Assembly: GCA_001295775.1 (NCBI GenBank)
Contig: LJIA01000014.1
Location: 62,001 to 126,000, forward strand
Direction: 5' to 3'
Length of the DNA stretch: 64,000 bases
Source of the DNA: a beta proteobacterium AAP99
Lineage (GTDB): Bacteria; Pseudomonadota; Gammaproteobacteria; Burkholderiales; Burkholderiaceae_C
Part shown: positions 22,154-30,356 of the stretch, one piece after another
Layout: every line of letters starts with the position of its first letter
Position numbering within the stretch: position 1 is the stretch's first letter
Made by a program: the position numbers and the translations under genes
The notes under the pieces: model-generated
The model's database searches: none
What the model saw: only the letters and a program-made list of their open reading frames with translations
What the model was told of the DNA's origin: nothing

Positions 22154-23083
22154 TCAGCGCGTGCCGAACTGGTGCGTGAGATAGTCCCAAAGACTGGCCA
22201 GATTGGCGCGCGTGCCGCGCGACTTGTCAGTGCTGGAGTGCGGACGCTCCCGGATCAGGCGGATCTCCATGTCGAGTGCGTTGTCGCCTGCGGGGGCAAG
22301 CGTGCGGCCCTTGATCTCGCGGCGTACCGCGCTTTCGGGCAGAAAGGCGATGCCATGGCCGGCCAGCGCCATCATCTTGAGCACCTCGGCCATGTCCGTC
22401 TCGAAGACCTTGTGCATGTGCAGCGGGCGGGCACTTTCCGTGGCCATCACGTCGACCATCCGCGCCAGATAGGCGCCGGGCGTATACGAGAGCAGCGGCA
22501 CGGGCTTGGTGCGCGTGCCAGGCAGGCGCAACTCGGGCTGCCCGGTGGAGTCGCAGCGCGTGTAGGGGCGCATGGTCTCCGTCCCGAGCGTCAAGGTGTC
22601 GTAGCGCTGCGGGTCCAGGTGCATGGGCTGGCGAGGATGGTGATAGACCATCACGAGGTCACAGCCTCCGTTGACCAACTGCATCACGGCGTCGTGCACA
22701 TTGAAGGCCGACAGCCGTGTGGACAGCGGACCGAAGCCTTTCTCGACCTCGGTGAGCCACTGCGGAAAGAAGGTCATGGCCAGCGTGTGCGGCACTGCAA
22801 AGGCAATGGTGTCCGGGCTGCCTGCGCTCTTGCCGCGTAGCAGGGCACGGGTCGTGTTGATCGAACCCAGCATTTCGAGCGCCTGTTCGTAGAACACCTG
22901 ACCCGCAGGAGTCAGGCGGGTCGGATAGCTCGTGCGATCAATCAGATCGGCACCGGCCCAGGCTTCCAGAGCCTGGATGCGCCGGCTGAAGGCCGGTTGG
23001 GTGACGTTGCGAAGCTCAGCCGCGCGTGAGAACGAGCGGGTCTCTGCAAGGGTGACGAAGTCTTCGAGCCACTTGGATTCCAT
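22154..23083 (-). CDS. LysR-family transcriptional regulator
   Basis: 309 residues from ATG 23083; the HTH starts MESKWLEDFVTLAETRSFSRAA and continues NVTQPAFSRRIQALEAWAGADL. A periplasmic-binding-like effector domain follows. Located directly upstream of gdhA on the same strand and divergent from the lipoprotein gene; the likely target is gdhA or glt, by position only. Confidence 0.93.
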   Translation of the reverse strand: MESKWLEDFVTLAETRSFSRAAELRNVTQPAFSRRIQALEAWAGADLIDRTSYPTRLTPAGQVFYEQALEMLGSINTTRALLRGKSAGSPDTIAFAVPHTLAMTFFPQWLTEVEKGFGPLSTRLSAFNVHDAVMQLVNGGCDLVMVYHHPRQPMHLDPQRYDTLTLGTETMRPYTRCDSTGQPELRLPGTRTKPVPLLSYTPGAYLARMVDVMATESARPLHMHKVFETDMAEVLKMMALAGHGIAFLPESAVRREIKGRTLAPAGDNALDMEIRLIRERPHSSTDKSRGTRANLASLWDYLTHQFGTR

Positions 23084-23171
23084 GCAGAAATTGTATGGGT
23101 ACCCAAAACGGGCCACGACTCACACCGGCGGACGCGGCTAAAACCTCGCCTTTCCCACAAGGACTCTCCCA

Positions 23172-23435
23172 ATGAAGCGCCTGACCCTGCCCGCTGCACT
23201 GCTCCTGATCACGACACTGGCCGCTTGCACCAGCACACCGACCAGCCCGCAAACCGCCAAGGCCGACGAGCCAGTGACCATCAGCCAGCGCGACTGCGTC
23301 GAGAAGACCGGCAGCAACGTGCCGCGCTGCGGTCGGCAGCCGGGGACGAGCAATGTTCAGAGCGCGAACCAGGAAGCCGTGGACCGCATGAAGCCGCTGC
23401 CGGCTCCAGTCGGCGCACCCGGCGGCCCACGCTGA
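23172..23435 (+). CDS. Small lipoprotein
   Basis: 87 residues. Signal peptide with lipobox LAAC (~17-20), preceded by AAGGA at the ribosome-binding position. The mature part has two Cys (RDCVEK, PRCGRQPG) that may form a disulfide. Function unknown. Its 3' end is only 10 bp from the convergent deacetylase-like gene. Confidence 0.82.
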   Translation: MKRLTLPAALLLITTLAACTSTPTSPQTAKADEPVTISQRDCVEKTGSNVPRCGRQPGTSNVQSANQEAVDRMKPLPAPVGAPGGPR

Positions 23436-23445
23436 GCCTGTCAGA

Positions 23446-24480
23446 TCACGCGAACGCCGCTAGGGCGTTCGCCGTGTTCACGCCGATCTCGTCGATCGCG
23501 TAACCCCCTTCGAACACGATGACGGTCGGCAAGCCGAGCGCCGCAAGGCGCTCGCTCATGCGCAGATAGTCCTCGCTCGTGAGCTTGAAGTGCGAGATGG
23601 GATCGCCCTCGAAGGTATCCACTCCAAGGCTCAGCACCAGCACGTCCGGTGCAAACGCCCGGACCTTGGCGAGCCCGGCCTCCAGCGCCTCGAACCAGCG
23701 CGAAGCGGCCGTGCCTGCGGGCAGCGGGAGGTTGAGGTTGCAGCCCGCACCCGCACCGATGCCGGTTTCATCTGCATGCCCGAGATAAAACGGAAATTCC
23801 GTCTTCGGATCGCCATGGATGCTGACGTAGAGCACATCGGCGCGGTCGTAGAAGATGCTCTGGGTGCCGTTGCCATGGTGGTAGTCCACATCCAGCACCG
23901 CAACGCGTGACGCGCCCTTGTCGCGCAGACGCTGCGCCGCGACCGCGGCGTGGTTCACGAAGCAGTAGCCGCCCAGGAAATCCGCACCGGCGTGGTGACC
24001 CGGCGGGCGCGTGAGCGCGAAGGCACTGCGTTCACCGGCCAGCACCAGATCGGCGGCGGTCAGCGCACAGTCGGCGCCGGTCTTCGCCGCCTGCCAGCTG
24101 CCGGCCGTCAGGGGCGTGCCGCTGTCCATCGAGAACAGGCCGAGCTGCGCGGCAAAGCTGTCAGGCAGCACGTCGTCGCGCAGCGTCCGTATGGCCCAGA
24201 CCGACGGGAAGGCATCGCGCTGTGCATTGCCTGGATCCAGCGCCGCCCATCGCGACCAGGCTGTCTGCAGAAAGTCGATGTAGCGCTGGCTGTGTACCGC
24301 GAGGATCGGCGCCAGGCCGTGATCTTTCGGTGGAATGACCTCGCCCAATGTGCGGCGCTGCCATTCGGCCAGCACACGGTCGGCGCGATCTGCACGCTCA
24401 AAGGCAGGCACCTGGGCGCCGCGGAAGAATTCACTCTTGCCCTGGTGCAGGCTGTGGTCGCGGTTGTAGACGGCTTTCAT
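23446..24480 (-). CDS. Histone-deacetylase-family acetylpolyamine amidohydrolase
   Basis: 344 residues from ATG 24480. Zn-dependent class II HDAC fold: RPPGHHAGADFLGGYCFVNH (catalytic His pair), VLDVDYHHGNGTQ (Asp/His zinc ligands), and LSLGVDTFEGDPIS (third ligand). The N-terminus AVYNRDHSLHQGKSEFFRGAQVPAFERADRAD matches bacterial acetylpolyamine amidohydrolases, which deacetylate N-acetylputrescine/-spermidine. 14 bp separate it from the upstream racemase gene, so the two are co-transcribed. Confidence 0.9.
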   Translation of the reverse strand: MKAVYNRDHSLHQGKSEFFRGAQVPAFERADRADRVLAEWQRRTLGEVIPPKDHGLAPILAVHSQRYIDFLQTAWSRWAALDPGNAQRDAFPSVWAIRTLRDDVLPDSFAAQLGLFSMDSGTPLTAGSWQAAKTGADCALTAADLVLAGERSAFALTRPPGHHAGADFLGGYCFVNHAAVAAQRLRDKGASRVAVLDVDYHHGNGTQSIFYDRADVLYVSIHGDPKTEFPFYLGHADETGIGAGAGCNLNLPLPAGTAASRWFEALEAGLAKVRAFAPDVLVLSLGVDTFEGDPISHFKLTSEDYLRMSERLAALGLPTVIVFEGGYAIDEIGVNTANALAAFA

Positions 24481-24494
24481 GAGGGTCAGTCGCT

Positions 24495-25190
24495 TCAGTC
24501 GTTCATGCAGGCGGCGATGCAGGCGCGCACGAGGGTTTCGGTGGCGTCGATCAGCGGTACGTCGCTGCGCATGGCACCGGCGATCACAGGCAGCTCGGTG
24601 CAGCCCATCACCACGGCCTGAGCGCCGGCGCTCTGCAACACGTCCAGGGCGCCCTGGTATTCGGCTACTGCCTGCTTGATGCCGCCGGCCTTGACCGAAG
24701 CGATGGCCGCGGTCACGCTCGGTTGGACGGCCGTCACATCGATCCACTGCACGTTCATGGCCAGACGCACCGCGGCAGACTGATACAGCTCCATCGCCAC
24801 GGTGGCGTGAGTCCCTGTCAGCGCGAGCCGCAGGGGCAAACCATCGCCGCTCGTACAAGCGCGCAGCGCCTCATCCGCGATGTGCAGAAACCGCGCTTGC
24901 GGGACGGCCCGCGCCATGTCCTCGAACCAGAAGTGCGCCGTATTGCAAGGCATGGCCAGTACCCGCGCACCCGACTCCACGCACTGCCGTGCCGCAGCGA
25001 CCAGCGCCGGCAGGGGCGACGGCCCCCGCCCTTCCCAGGCCGCAATGCGATTGGGGATGAGCGTGTTCGCCACCATCACCACCGGAATGTGCTGCGCATC
25101 CTCCGCCGCCGGCGTGAGTTCGATCAGCTTGCGATAGAAGTCGTGGGTGGCCAACGGTCCCATGCCGCCGATGATGCCCAAAGTTTTCAT
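24495..25190 (-). CDS. Aspartate/glutamate racemase family protein
   Basis: 231 residues from ATG 25190. N-terminus MKTLGIIGGMGPLATHDFY; catalytic Cys pair in AMPCNTAHFW and VMGCTELPVI, the signature of cofactor-independent Asp/Glu racemases. Upstream lies an unusual array that repeats this gene's first codons. The Shine-Dalgarno is weak because the array replaces the native leader. Confidence 0.9.
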   Translation of the reverse strand: MKTLGIIGGMGPLATHDFYRKLIELTPAAEDAQHIPVVMVANTLIPNRIAAWEGRGPSPLPALVAAARQCVESGARVLAMPCNTAHFWFEDMARAVPQARFLHIADEALRACTSGDGLPLRLALTGTHATVAMELYQSAAVRLAMNVQWIDVTAVQPSVTAAIASVKAGGIKQAVAEYQGALDVLQSAGAQAVVMGCTELPVIAGAMRSDVPLIDATETLVRACIAACMND

Positions 25191-25472
25191 CTGTGAAGCT
25201 CGCGCGGCATGGGGCCGTTCCACACCTCGCCCCAAGGGCAGTGCCGCAGGCACTGTCCCATGCCGCCGATGATGCCCAAAGTTCTCATCTGTGAAGCCCT
25301 CGCGGCATGGGGCCGTTCCACACCTCGCCCCAAGGGCAGTGCCGCAGGCACTGTCCCATGCCGCCGATGATGCCCAAAGTTCTCATCTGTGAAGCCCTCG
25401 CGGCATGGGGCCGTTCCACACCTCGCCCCAAGGGCAGTGCCGCAGGCACTGTCCTAGGCCGCCGATGATGCC
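25161..25472. repeat. 98-bp tandem repeat array over the racemase 5' end
   Basis: Three almost identical 98-bp units start at 25161, 25259 and 25357, followed by a partial fourth at 25455-25472. Each unit carries the racemase start region (minus-strand codons for M-K/R-T-L-G-I-I-G-G-M), then ~60 bp with the palindrome CAGTGCCGCAGGCACTG. Units differ by a few bases (AAAACT vs AGAACT; GCTCG vs GCCCT). The 98-bp period is not a multiple of three. Confidence 0.93.
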
Positions 25473-25532
25473 GAGCGACTCGACATGGCTCGTTGACATC
25501 AGGATGTCGTCCTCGGTCGATAGGCTGTGCAC

Positions 25533-26567
25533 ATGATCAGAATCTCTTGCTGGGGCGCATTGCGCGCGATCGTGCTGATGGCCGCGCTGCTGTGGCACGG
25601 TCAGGCCGTGGCCTGGAACCGTACTGGGCATTGGATCACAGCCGTGGTGGCTCATGATGCGCTACGGCAGAACGACCCGGCCGCGTTCGCGGCGGCGGTC
25701 GCGCTCCTGCGCCAGCACCCGTCAGCTGAGGACTGGCTGAGCTGGAAGACAGAGTTCCCGCAGCTCGACGACAGCCTGATCCTTTTCATGATGGCCTCGG
25801 TCTTTGCGGACGATGCGCGACGCGGCAAGTTCGAAAGCCTGGATCGGCCGGACTGGCACTACATCAACTACGCCATCGAGCCGGGCAAGACCACGGCGGA
25901 CATCGCCAGCAGCCGTGCGCTCACTGGCCGCCTGCCCGACGCGCTGACCGACAACCTGGCGCTTCTGCGCGATGGCGCACGCCCGGAAGCGGAACGCGCG
26001 CTGGCACTGTCCTGGGTGCTGCATCTGGTGGGTGATCTGCACCAGCCGCTGCACACGACCGGCTTGGTCAATGCCGACTTCCCGACGGGCGACCGAGGGG
26101 GCAACGACGTGTTTGTGCGCGATCCGCAGCGCGCCGAATTTGCCGTGCGCCTGCATGCGCTCTGGGACGACGCGGTGGGCGGACCGACACGCGATATGCC
26201 GCGGGTGGTGGCGCTCGCGCGGGAGTGGGCCGCGAGCCGAGCCGGTGCGCTGTCCCCATCGAGTGCCGCAGACTGGCTGGCCGAGAGCTATCGCGCATCC
26301 GTGGAACTGGGCTACCGCAATGGCACGCTGCGCTACGCCCTGCTGGCGGATGTGCTGCCACCACCGCCCGAGCAGTCGGCCACCGCTGGCGCGCCCAGCG
26401 CGCAACCCGGCGCGCCGATGACCGGCCCCCAGCCCTTGCGCGGCACCTTTGCCCCGCCGCTGCCCGAAGGCTATGTGCAGGCCATGCGCAGCTTCAGCGA
26501 AGCGCGCGTGGTGCAGGCCGGCCGCCGGATGGCGGAGCTGCTGCGTCAGGTCAGTGCGGGGCGCTGA
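25533..26567 (+). CDS. Exported S1/P1-type nuclease
   Basis: 344 residues from ATG 25533. Signal peptide ending GQAVA, after which the mature N-terminal Trp (WNRTGHW) serves as a zinc ligand, as in S1/P1 enzymes. Further ligands: GHW, the DWHY region, and HLVGDLHQPLH. Zn3-dependent phosphodiesterase cutting single-stranded nucleic acid and 3'-nucleotides in the periplasm. Convergent with the FAD oxidoreductase gene (25 bp apart). Confidence 0.9.
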   Translation: MIRISCWGALRAIVLMAALLWHGQAVAWNRTGHWITAVVAHDALRQNDPAAFAAAVALLRQHPSAEDWLSWKTEFPQLDDSLILFMMASVFADDARRGKFESLDRPDWHYINYAIEPGKTTADIASSRALTGRLPDALTDNLALLRDGARPEAERALALSWVLHLVGDLHQPLHTTGLVNADFPTGDRGGNDVFVRDPQRAEFAVRLHALWDDAVGGPTRDMPRVVALAREWAASRAGALSPSSAADWLAESYRASVELGYRNGTLRYALLADVLPPPPEQSATAGAPSAQPGAPMTGPQPLRGTFAPPLPEGYVQAMRSFSEARVVQAGRRMAELLRQVSAGR

Positions 26568-26592
26568 GCAGGGGCTCAGCGCGATGCGGCTG

Positions 26593-28260
26593 CTACACGG
26601 CGGCTGCGCCCAATGCCCAGCGCGCGGCGCGTACGCCGAAGCGCTGCGCCTCCTCGAACACGGAGTAGCCGGCCAGGTCCGAGTGCGCCAGCGCGATCCG
26701 CCCCACCGGCACACGCAGGCTGGCCACCGCGCCACCCAGCATGACGCCGGGCGCTGGCCGGGCCATGGCGTGACCGAAGCGCGAAACCACAGCGCCCTCC
26801 AGTGCCGAACCTACAGCGGGATGTGCGCGAATGATGTCAACCACGGCTTCGTCCACCCAGGTACGCGCCGAGGCATCCAGCAGGCGCTTGCGCGCCACCC
26901 CGGGCGCCTGCTCGGCGAGAGCGCGGTACCAGGTCCACACAGTGCGGGTGCGCCGGGTATGCAGGCTCTGGTGGGTGGCATTCACATAGCCCAGCGACAG
27001 TGATTCCTTGAACACGTTGTCCCAGGCCAGCGGGCTGCCGTCCGTGCTTCCGGGCACGAAGGACAGGCCTAGGTTCACCGTGAGCCAGGGCGCATAGCTC
27101 AGGGATTTGGCCGCAGCCGCCCAGGGCGCCGGGCAGGCCTCGACGAGGAAGGGCAAGGTACGCGCCGGCGTGGCGAGAATCACGCGCGCCGCCTGCCAGC
27201 GCTCGACCCCAGTCACCTGGCCGGCCTCAATGCGCTCACAGTCCACCTCCACGGCGCGGCCGGTATCAAACACTCGGCGCACGCGGCAGCCGGTCTGGAT
27301 CGCACTCGCCTGGCGGGACGCGATGTAGGCGCGCATCTTCTGCGCCACGGCGCCATTGCCCGTCGGCCAGGTGAGCGTGGGGTTGTCTGCGCCGACCCGG
27401 CCTTCCTCGCGCGGGTCGGCGTGAAAGCCGTGGCGTGCAGCGAAGTAGGCAACACCTGCAAAAGCACTGACCTCGGCCGCACGCACGCCGTAGTCGTCGC
27501 GGCAGCAGTAGTCCACGTACCAATGCAGCTGCGGGTCATCCAAGCCCTGCGCGAGCAGCCAGTCCGCAAGCGCTGTGCGGTCCAGCGCGCGCAGCTCGGG
27601 GCTCAGCGCTGCGACGTCCAGCCGGCTGGGCATGGTGAAGGCACCGGTCGCCATGAGCCGCTCGACGAGCACACCGAACTTGCGGTACTGCGCCATGGTG
27701 GGGGACCGGGGATCGGCCAGCGGCAACAGCCCCTCCTGCCAGCCCGCCCCGCGCTCGCCGCTGGCGGCCAGCCAGAGGCGCTCCTGCGGCGCGAAGTTCA
27801 CGGCGCGCGGGTCGTAGTCCGGTTGCGGCTTGGCGGGGTCGCCGCGGATCACGCCGAGGTCGGCGAGCAGCAGACGCAGCTCCACCGCCTCGCGCGAGGG
27901 CGAGGGCAGGTAGTGCGCGCCCAGTGCGCAGGGGTCGGAGAGTGCCGGATGCTCCGCCAGACCGCGAGCATTGCCGCCGATCTCGGGTTCCATCTCCAGC
28001 AGCGTGACCTGCGCACGCGCCTCGCGCGCCAGCCACCAGGCGGCCGACAGACCCGCCATGCCGCCGCCGACGATGAGCACCTCGGCCTTGCGCTGGGTCA
28101 GGTTCGCCGGCGCGCGCCAGGGCTCACGCAGGGCGTGGGCGCGTGCGGGGTCGTAGCCCACGAACTCGATCGGGATCTCGTCGGGCTTGCGGCTACACGC
28201 CGCCAGCGCCGCGGCCAGAGCTCCAGCGCCGCCTGCGGCAAGAAATTCACGCCGCTTCAT
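26593..28260 (-). CDS. Tat-exported FAD-dependent amine-oxidase-like lipoprotein
   Basis: 555 residues. The N-terminus MKRREFLAAGGAGALAAALAAC combines a twin-arginine motif with a lipobox (LAAC), so it is likely a folded, lipid-anchored periplasmic flavoprotein. FAD-binding GGGMAGLSAAWWLAR (~65-79) is followed by LLEMEPEIGGNARG; C-terminal segments (ARVILATPARTLPF; GRIALAHSDLAGYSVFEEAQRFG) fit the NAD(P)-binding/flavin amine oxidase superfamily. It lies last in the polyamine module, suggesting polyamine oxidation; this is inference. Confidence 0.82.
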   Translation of the reverse strand: MKRREFLAAGGAGALAAALAACSRKPDEIPIEFVGYDPARAHALREPWRAPANLTQRKAEVLIVGGGMAGLSAAWWLAREARAQVTLLEMEPEIGGNARGLAEHPALSDPCALGAHYLPSPSREAVELRLLLADLGVIRGDPAKPQPDYDPRAVNFAPQERLWLAASGERGAGWQEGLLPLADPRSPTMAQYRKFGVLVERLMATGAFTMPSRLDVAALSPELRALDRTALADWLLAQGLDDPQLHWYVDYCCRDDYGVRAAEVSAFAGVAYFAARHGFHADPREEGRVGADNPTLTWPTGNGAVAQKMRAYIASRQASAIQTGCRVRRVFDTGRAVEVDCERIEAGQVTGVERWQAARVILATPARTLPFLVEACPAPWAAAAKSLSYAPWLTVNLGLSFVPGSTDGSPLAWDNVFKESLSLGYVNATHQSLHTRRTRTVWTWYRALAEQAPGVARKRLLDASARTWVDEAVVDIIRAHPAVGSALEGAVVSRFGHAMARPAPGVMLGGAVASLRVPVGRIALAHSDLAGYSVFEEAQRFGVRAARWALGAAAV

Positions 28261-28290
28261 GCACGCACCGGCTCGAACGCGAGAAATCCG

Positions 28291-28360
28291 TATCCGCAGG
28301 TTCCATGCGGCTCTTCAGGCAAAAATGGCTGGAAAGGCGCATGGATACAGCGGAAAGCAC
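28291..28360 (-). repeat. Interspersed hairpin repeat, family 1 copy C
   Basis: Minus orientation: GCTTTCCGCTGTATCCATGCG, then CCTTTCCAGCC / GGCTCTTCAGG stem halves. It fills the gap between the spermidine-synthase-like and FAD oxidoreductase genes, 8 nt after the stop of the former. Confidence 0.82.
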
Positions 28361-28368
28361 TTGCAGCC

Positions 28369-29934
28369 CTAGCGCGCGGCACGCCGCCACTCGGCCTCGA
28401 AGGTGCGCACCAGCACCTGCGTATCGAGCCGATTCACTTCGGCCTCGACGCGGTCCATGTCCGCCGGGAAATTGAACAGGTCCGGCACGCGCTCGGCGGT
28501 GAGGAATTTCAGGCCCGCGGGCACGGAGGACGGTGGTGCGTACCGACGGTGGCCGCCGATGACAAAGCCCCATTCGCCAAAGCTTGGCACCGGGGCGTGA
28601 TAGGGCGCGGTGGCCAGACCTGCCGCTTCCAGGGTGGTGACGATCGTCCAGAACGCCTTGCGCGCATGCAGGGGGCTGGTGGCCTGCACCGCCACAAAGC
28701 CGCTTTGCGACAGATGCCGCGCCACCGCCTCGTAGAACGTGACCGTGTACAGCTTGCCTAGCGAGAAGTTGGACGGGTCCGGCAGGTCGATGATGATCGC
28801 GTCGAACATGGCCTTGCTGGTGTCGAGCCAGACAAAGGCGTCCTCATTCACCACCTGCACCTTGGGGTTCTTCAGCGCGCCGTCGTTCAGCGTGGACAGG
28901 TAGGGGTGCTCGCGGAAGAGCTGCGTCATGCGCGGGTCCAGATCCACCAGCGTGATGTGCTCTACCTGCGGATAGCGCAGGATCTCGCGTGCCGCCAGAC
29001 CATCACCGCCGCCGAGCACCAGCACCCGCCTGGCACCGGGCAGCGCACTCATGATCGGGTGCACCAGCGCCTCGTGGTAGCGGTACTCGTCGCGCGAGCT
29101 GAACTGCAGGTTGCCGTTCAGGTACAGGCGCACGTCGTCCCGGTGGCGCGTGATCATGATGCGCTGGTACAGCGTGCTCTCCACATGGATGATGTCATTG
29201 CCGTACATCAGCTGCTCGGTGCGCGTGGACAGCCAGTTGGAGCCTACGAGGCCCGCCGCGCAAAACGCCGTGGCTGCGAAGGCACCCAGCCACCAGAGGC
29301 CGATGTTGCGTAGCTCCTTGCGGAACAGCCACACGCAGCCCACACCCACCAGCGCATTGATGAGGCCGAAGAAGAAGGCACCGCGAATCAGCCCCATCTG
29401 CGGCACCACCACGAGCGGAAAGGCCACGCTTACGGCCAGCGCACCCAGGTAGTCAAAGGTCAGCACATGGCTGACCAGATCCTTCAGCGACAGACGTTCA
29501 GACAAGATCCGCATGACCAGCGGAATTTCCAGGCCGGTCAGGATGCCCAGCAGCGCCACCGTGAGATAAAGCGCCACGCGAAAGCTGTCCGGCGCAAAGG
29601 CAAACAGCAGCGACAAGCCCGCGGTAGCCGCTCCGCCGAACACGGCGATCAGGATCTCGATACGGATGAAGTTCTCGATCTCGCGATCCAGAAACCGGCT
29701 CATCGCACTGCCGATGCCCATGGCAAACAGGTAGGTGCCGATGACGGTGGAGAACTGCAGGATCGAGTCGCCGAGCACATAGCTGGCCAGCGCCGCCGCG
29801 AGCAGCTCGTAGGCGAGGCCGCAGATGGCGACGATGAAGACCGAGGCCAGCAGCGCGAGGGCGATGCCGCGTTGGCGGGTGGCGTGTTCCTCGGAGGGTG
29901 CCGCTGCCGCAGCCGATGAGTTCGTTTCAGACAT
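28369..29934 (-). CDS. Membrane-embedded spermidine-synthase-like aminopropyltransferase
   Basis: 521 residues. Residues ~22-230 hold seven or so membrane helices; residues ~245-500 form a spermidine-synthase methyltransferase-like domain with VLVLGGGDGLAAREIL (SAM loop), ITLVDLDPRM, VVNEDAFVWL and IIIDLPDPSN (the usual catalytic-Asp position). Aminopropyltransferases of this membrane type occur with AdoMet decarboxylase, SPFH and DUF4178 genes, as here. The substrate amine is unknown. Confidence 0.88.
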   Translation of the reverse strand: MSETNSSAAAAAPSEEHATRQRGIALALLASVFIVAICGLAYELLAAALASYVLGDSILQFSTVIGTYLFAMGIGSAMSRFLDREIENFIRIEILIAVFGGAATAGLSLLFAFAPDSFRVALYLTVALLGILTGLEIPLVMRILSERLSLKDLVSHVLTFDYLGALAVSVAFPLVVVPQMGLIRGAFFFGLINALVGVGCVWLFRKELRNIGLWWLGAFAATAFCAAGLVGSNWLSTRTEQLMYGNDIIHVESTLYQRIMITRHRDDVRLYLNGNLQFSSRDEYRYHEALVHPIMSALPGARRVLVLGGGDGLAAREILRYPQVEHITLVDLDPRMTQLFREHPYLSTLNDGALKNPKVQVVNEDAFVWLDTSKAMFDAIIIDLPDPSNFSLGKLYTVTFYEAVARHLSQSGFVAVQATSPLHARKAFWTIVTTLEAAGLATAPYHAPVPSFGEWGFVIGGHRRYAPPSSVPAGLKFLTAERVPDLFNFPADMDRVEAEVNRLDTQVLVRTFEAEWRRAAR

Positions 29935-29950
29935 TCGCAGAGCTTCGGTT

Positions 29951-30355
29951 TCAGCGTGGCTCTACGGTGAGGCCCTGAATATCGTCGCGCTTCTCGATCA
30001 GTTTCTGGATATCAGCAAGCAAAGCGCTTACCGCCGCACTCAGCTCGGCTTTCTTCCCAAGCAAGCCCGCAAACAACCCCGCGTCGACAAAACAGAAAAC
30101 GCGAAGCTCCGGCAGCGTGCCGTCGTCCATCTGACAAGCGACAAACAGCGACCGGCCGTTCGAATTCACAGGGATACACCATCCCCAATCCTCAGCGAAT
30201 GGCTCGCCGCAATCCCACTGCCTGGCATCCAGCGCAGCTACTACCCAATTTGCGAGCGCCTTGCCGAACACTCCCGGATTGGTGTGTTCCTCCTCACCGG
30301 GCTCAGCAGGAAAGCCAATGCTCTGAAACACCAACATGGAACTCTGGATCGGCAT
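29951..30355 (-). CDS. Hypothetical protein in the polyamine module
   Basis: 134 residues if it starts at ATG 30355, one base after the stop of the DUF4178 gene (TAG-G-ATG), which implies coupled translation; ATG 30337 is a possible alternative. No signal or membrane helix; rich in Trp and Cys (WDCGEPFAEDWGWCIPV). Less GC-rich than its neighbours. I do not recognise the family. Confidence 0.72.
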   Translation of the reverse strand: MPIQSSMLVFQSIGFPAEPGEEEHTNPGVFGKALANWVVAALDARQWDCGEPFAEDWGWCIPVNSNGRSLFVACQMDDGTLPELRVFCFVDAGLFAGLLGKKAELSAAVSALLADIQKLIEKRDDIQGLTVEPR

Positions 30356-30356
30356 C

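Noticed and set aside
23450-23472. Terminator between lipoprotein and deacetylase-like genes
   Set aside because: GCGAACGCC/GGGCGTTCGC is a strong stem but lies inside the 3' codons of the deacetylase-like gene and lacks a T-run.
25161-25472. CRISPR array or integron attC sites
   Set aside because: The 98-bp units are contiguous, carry racemase codons and have no unique spacers or attC core.
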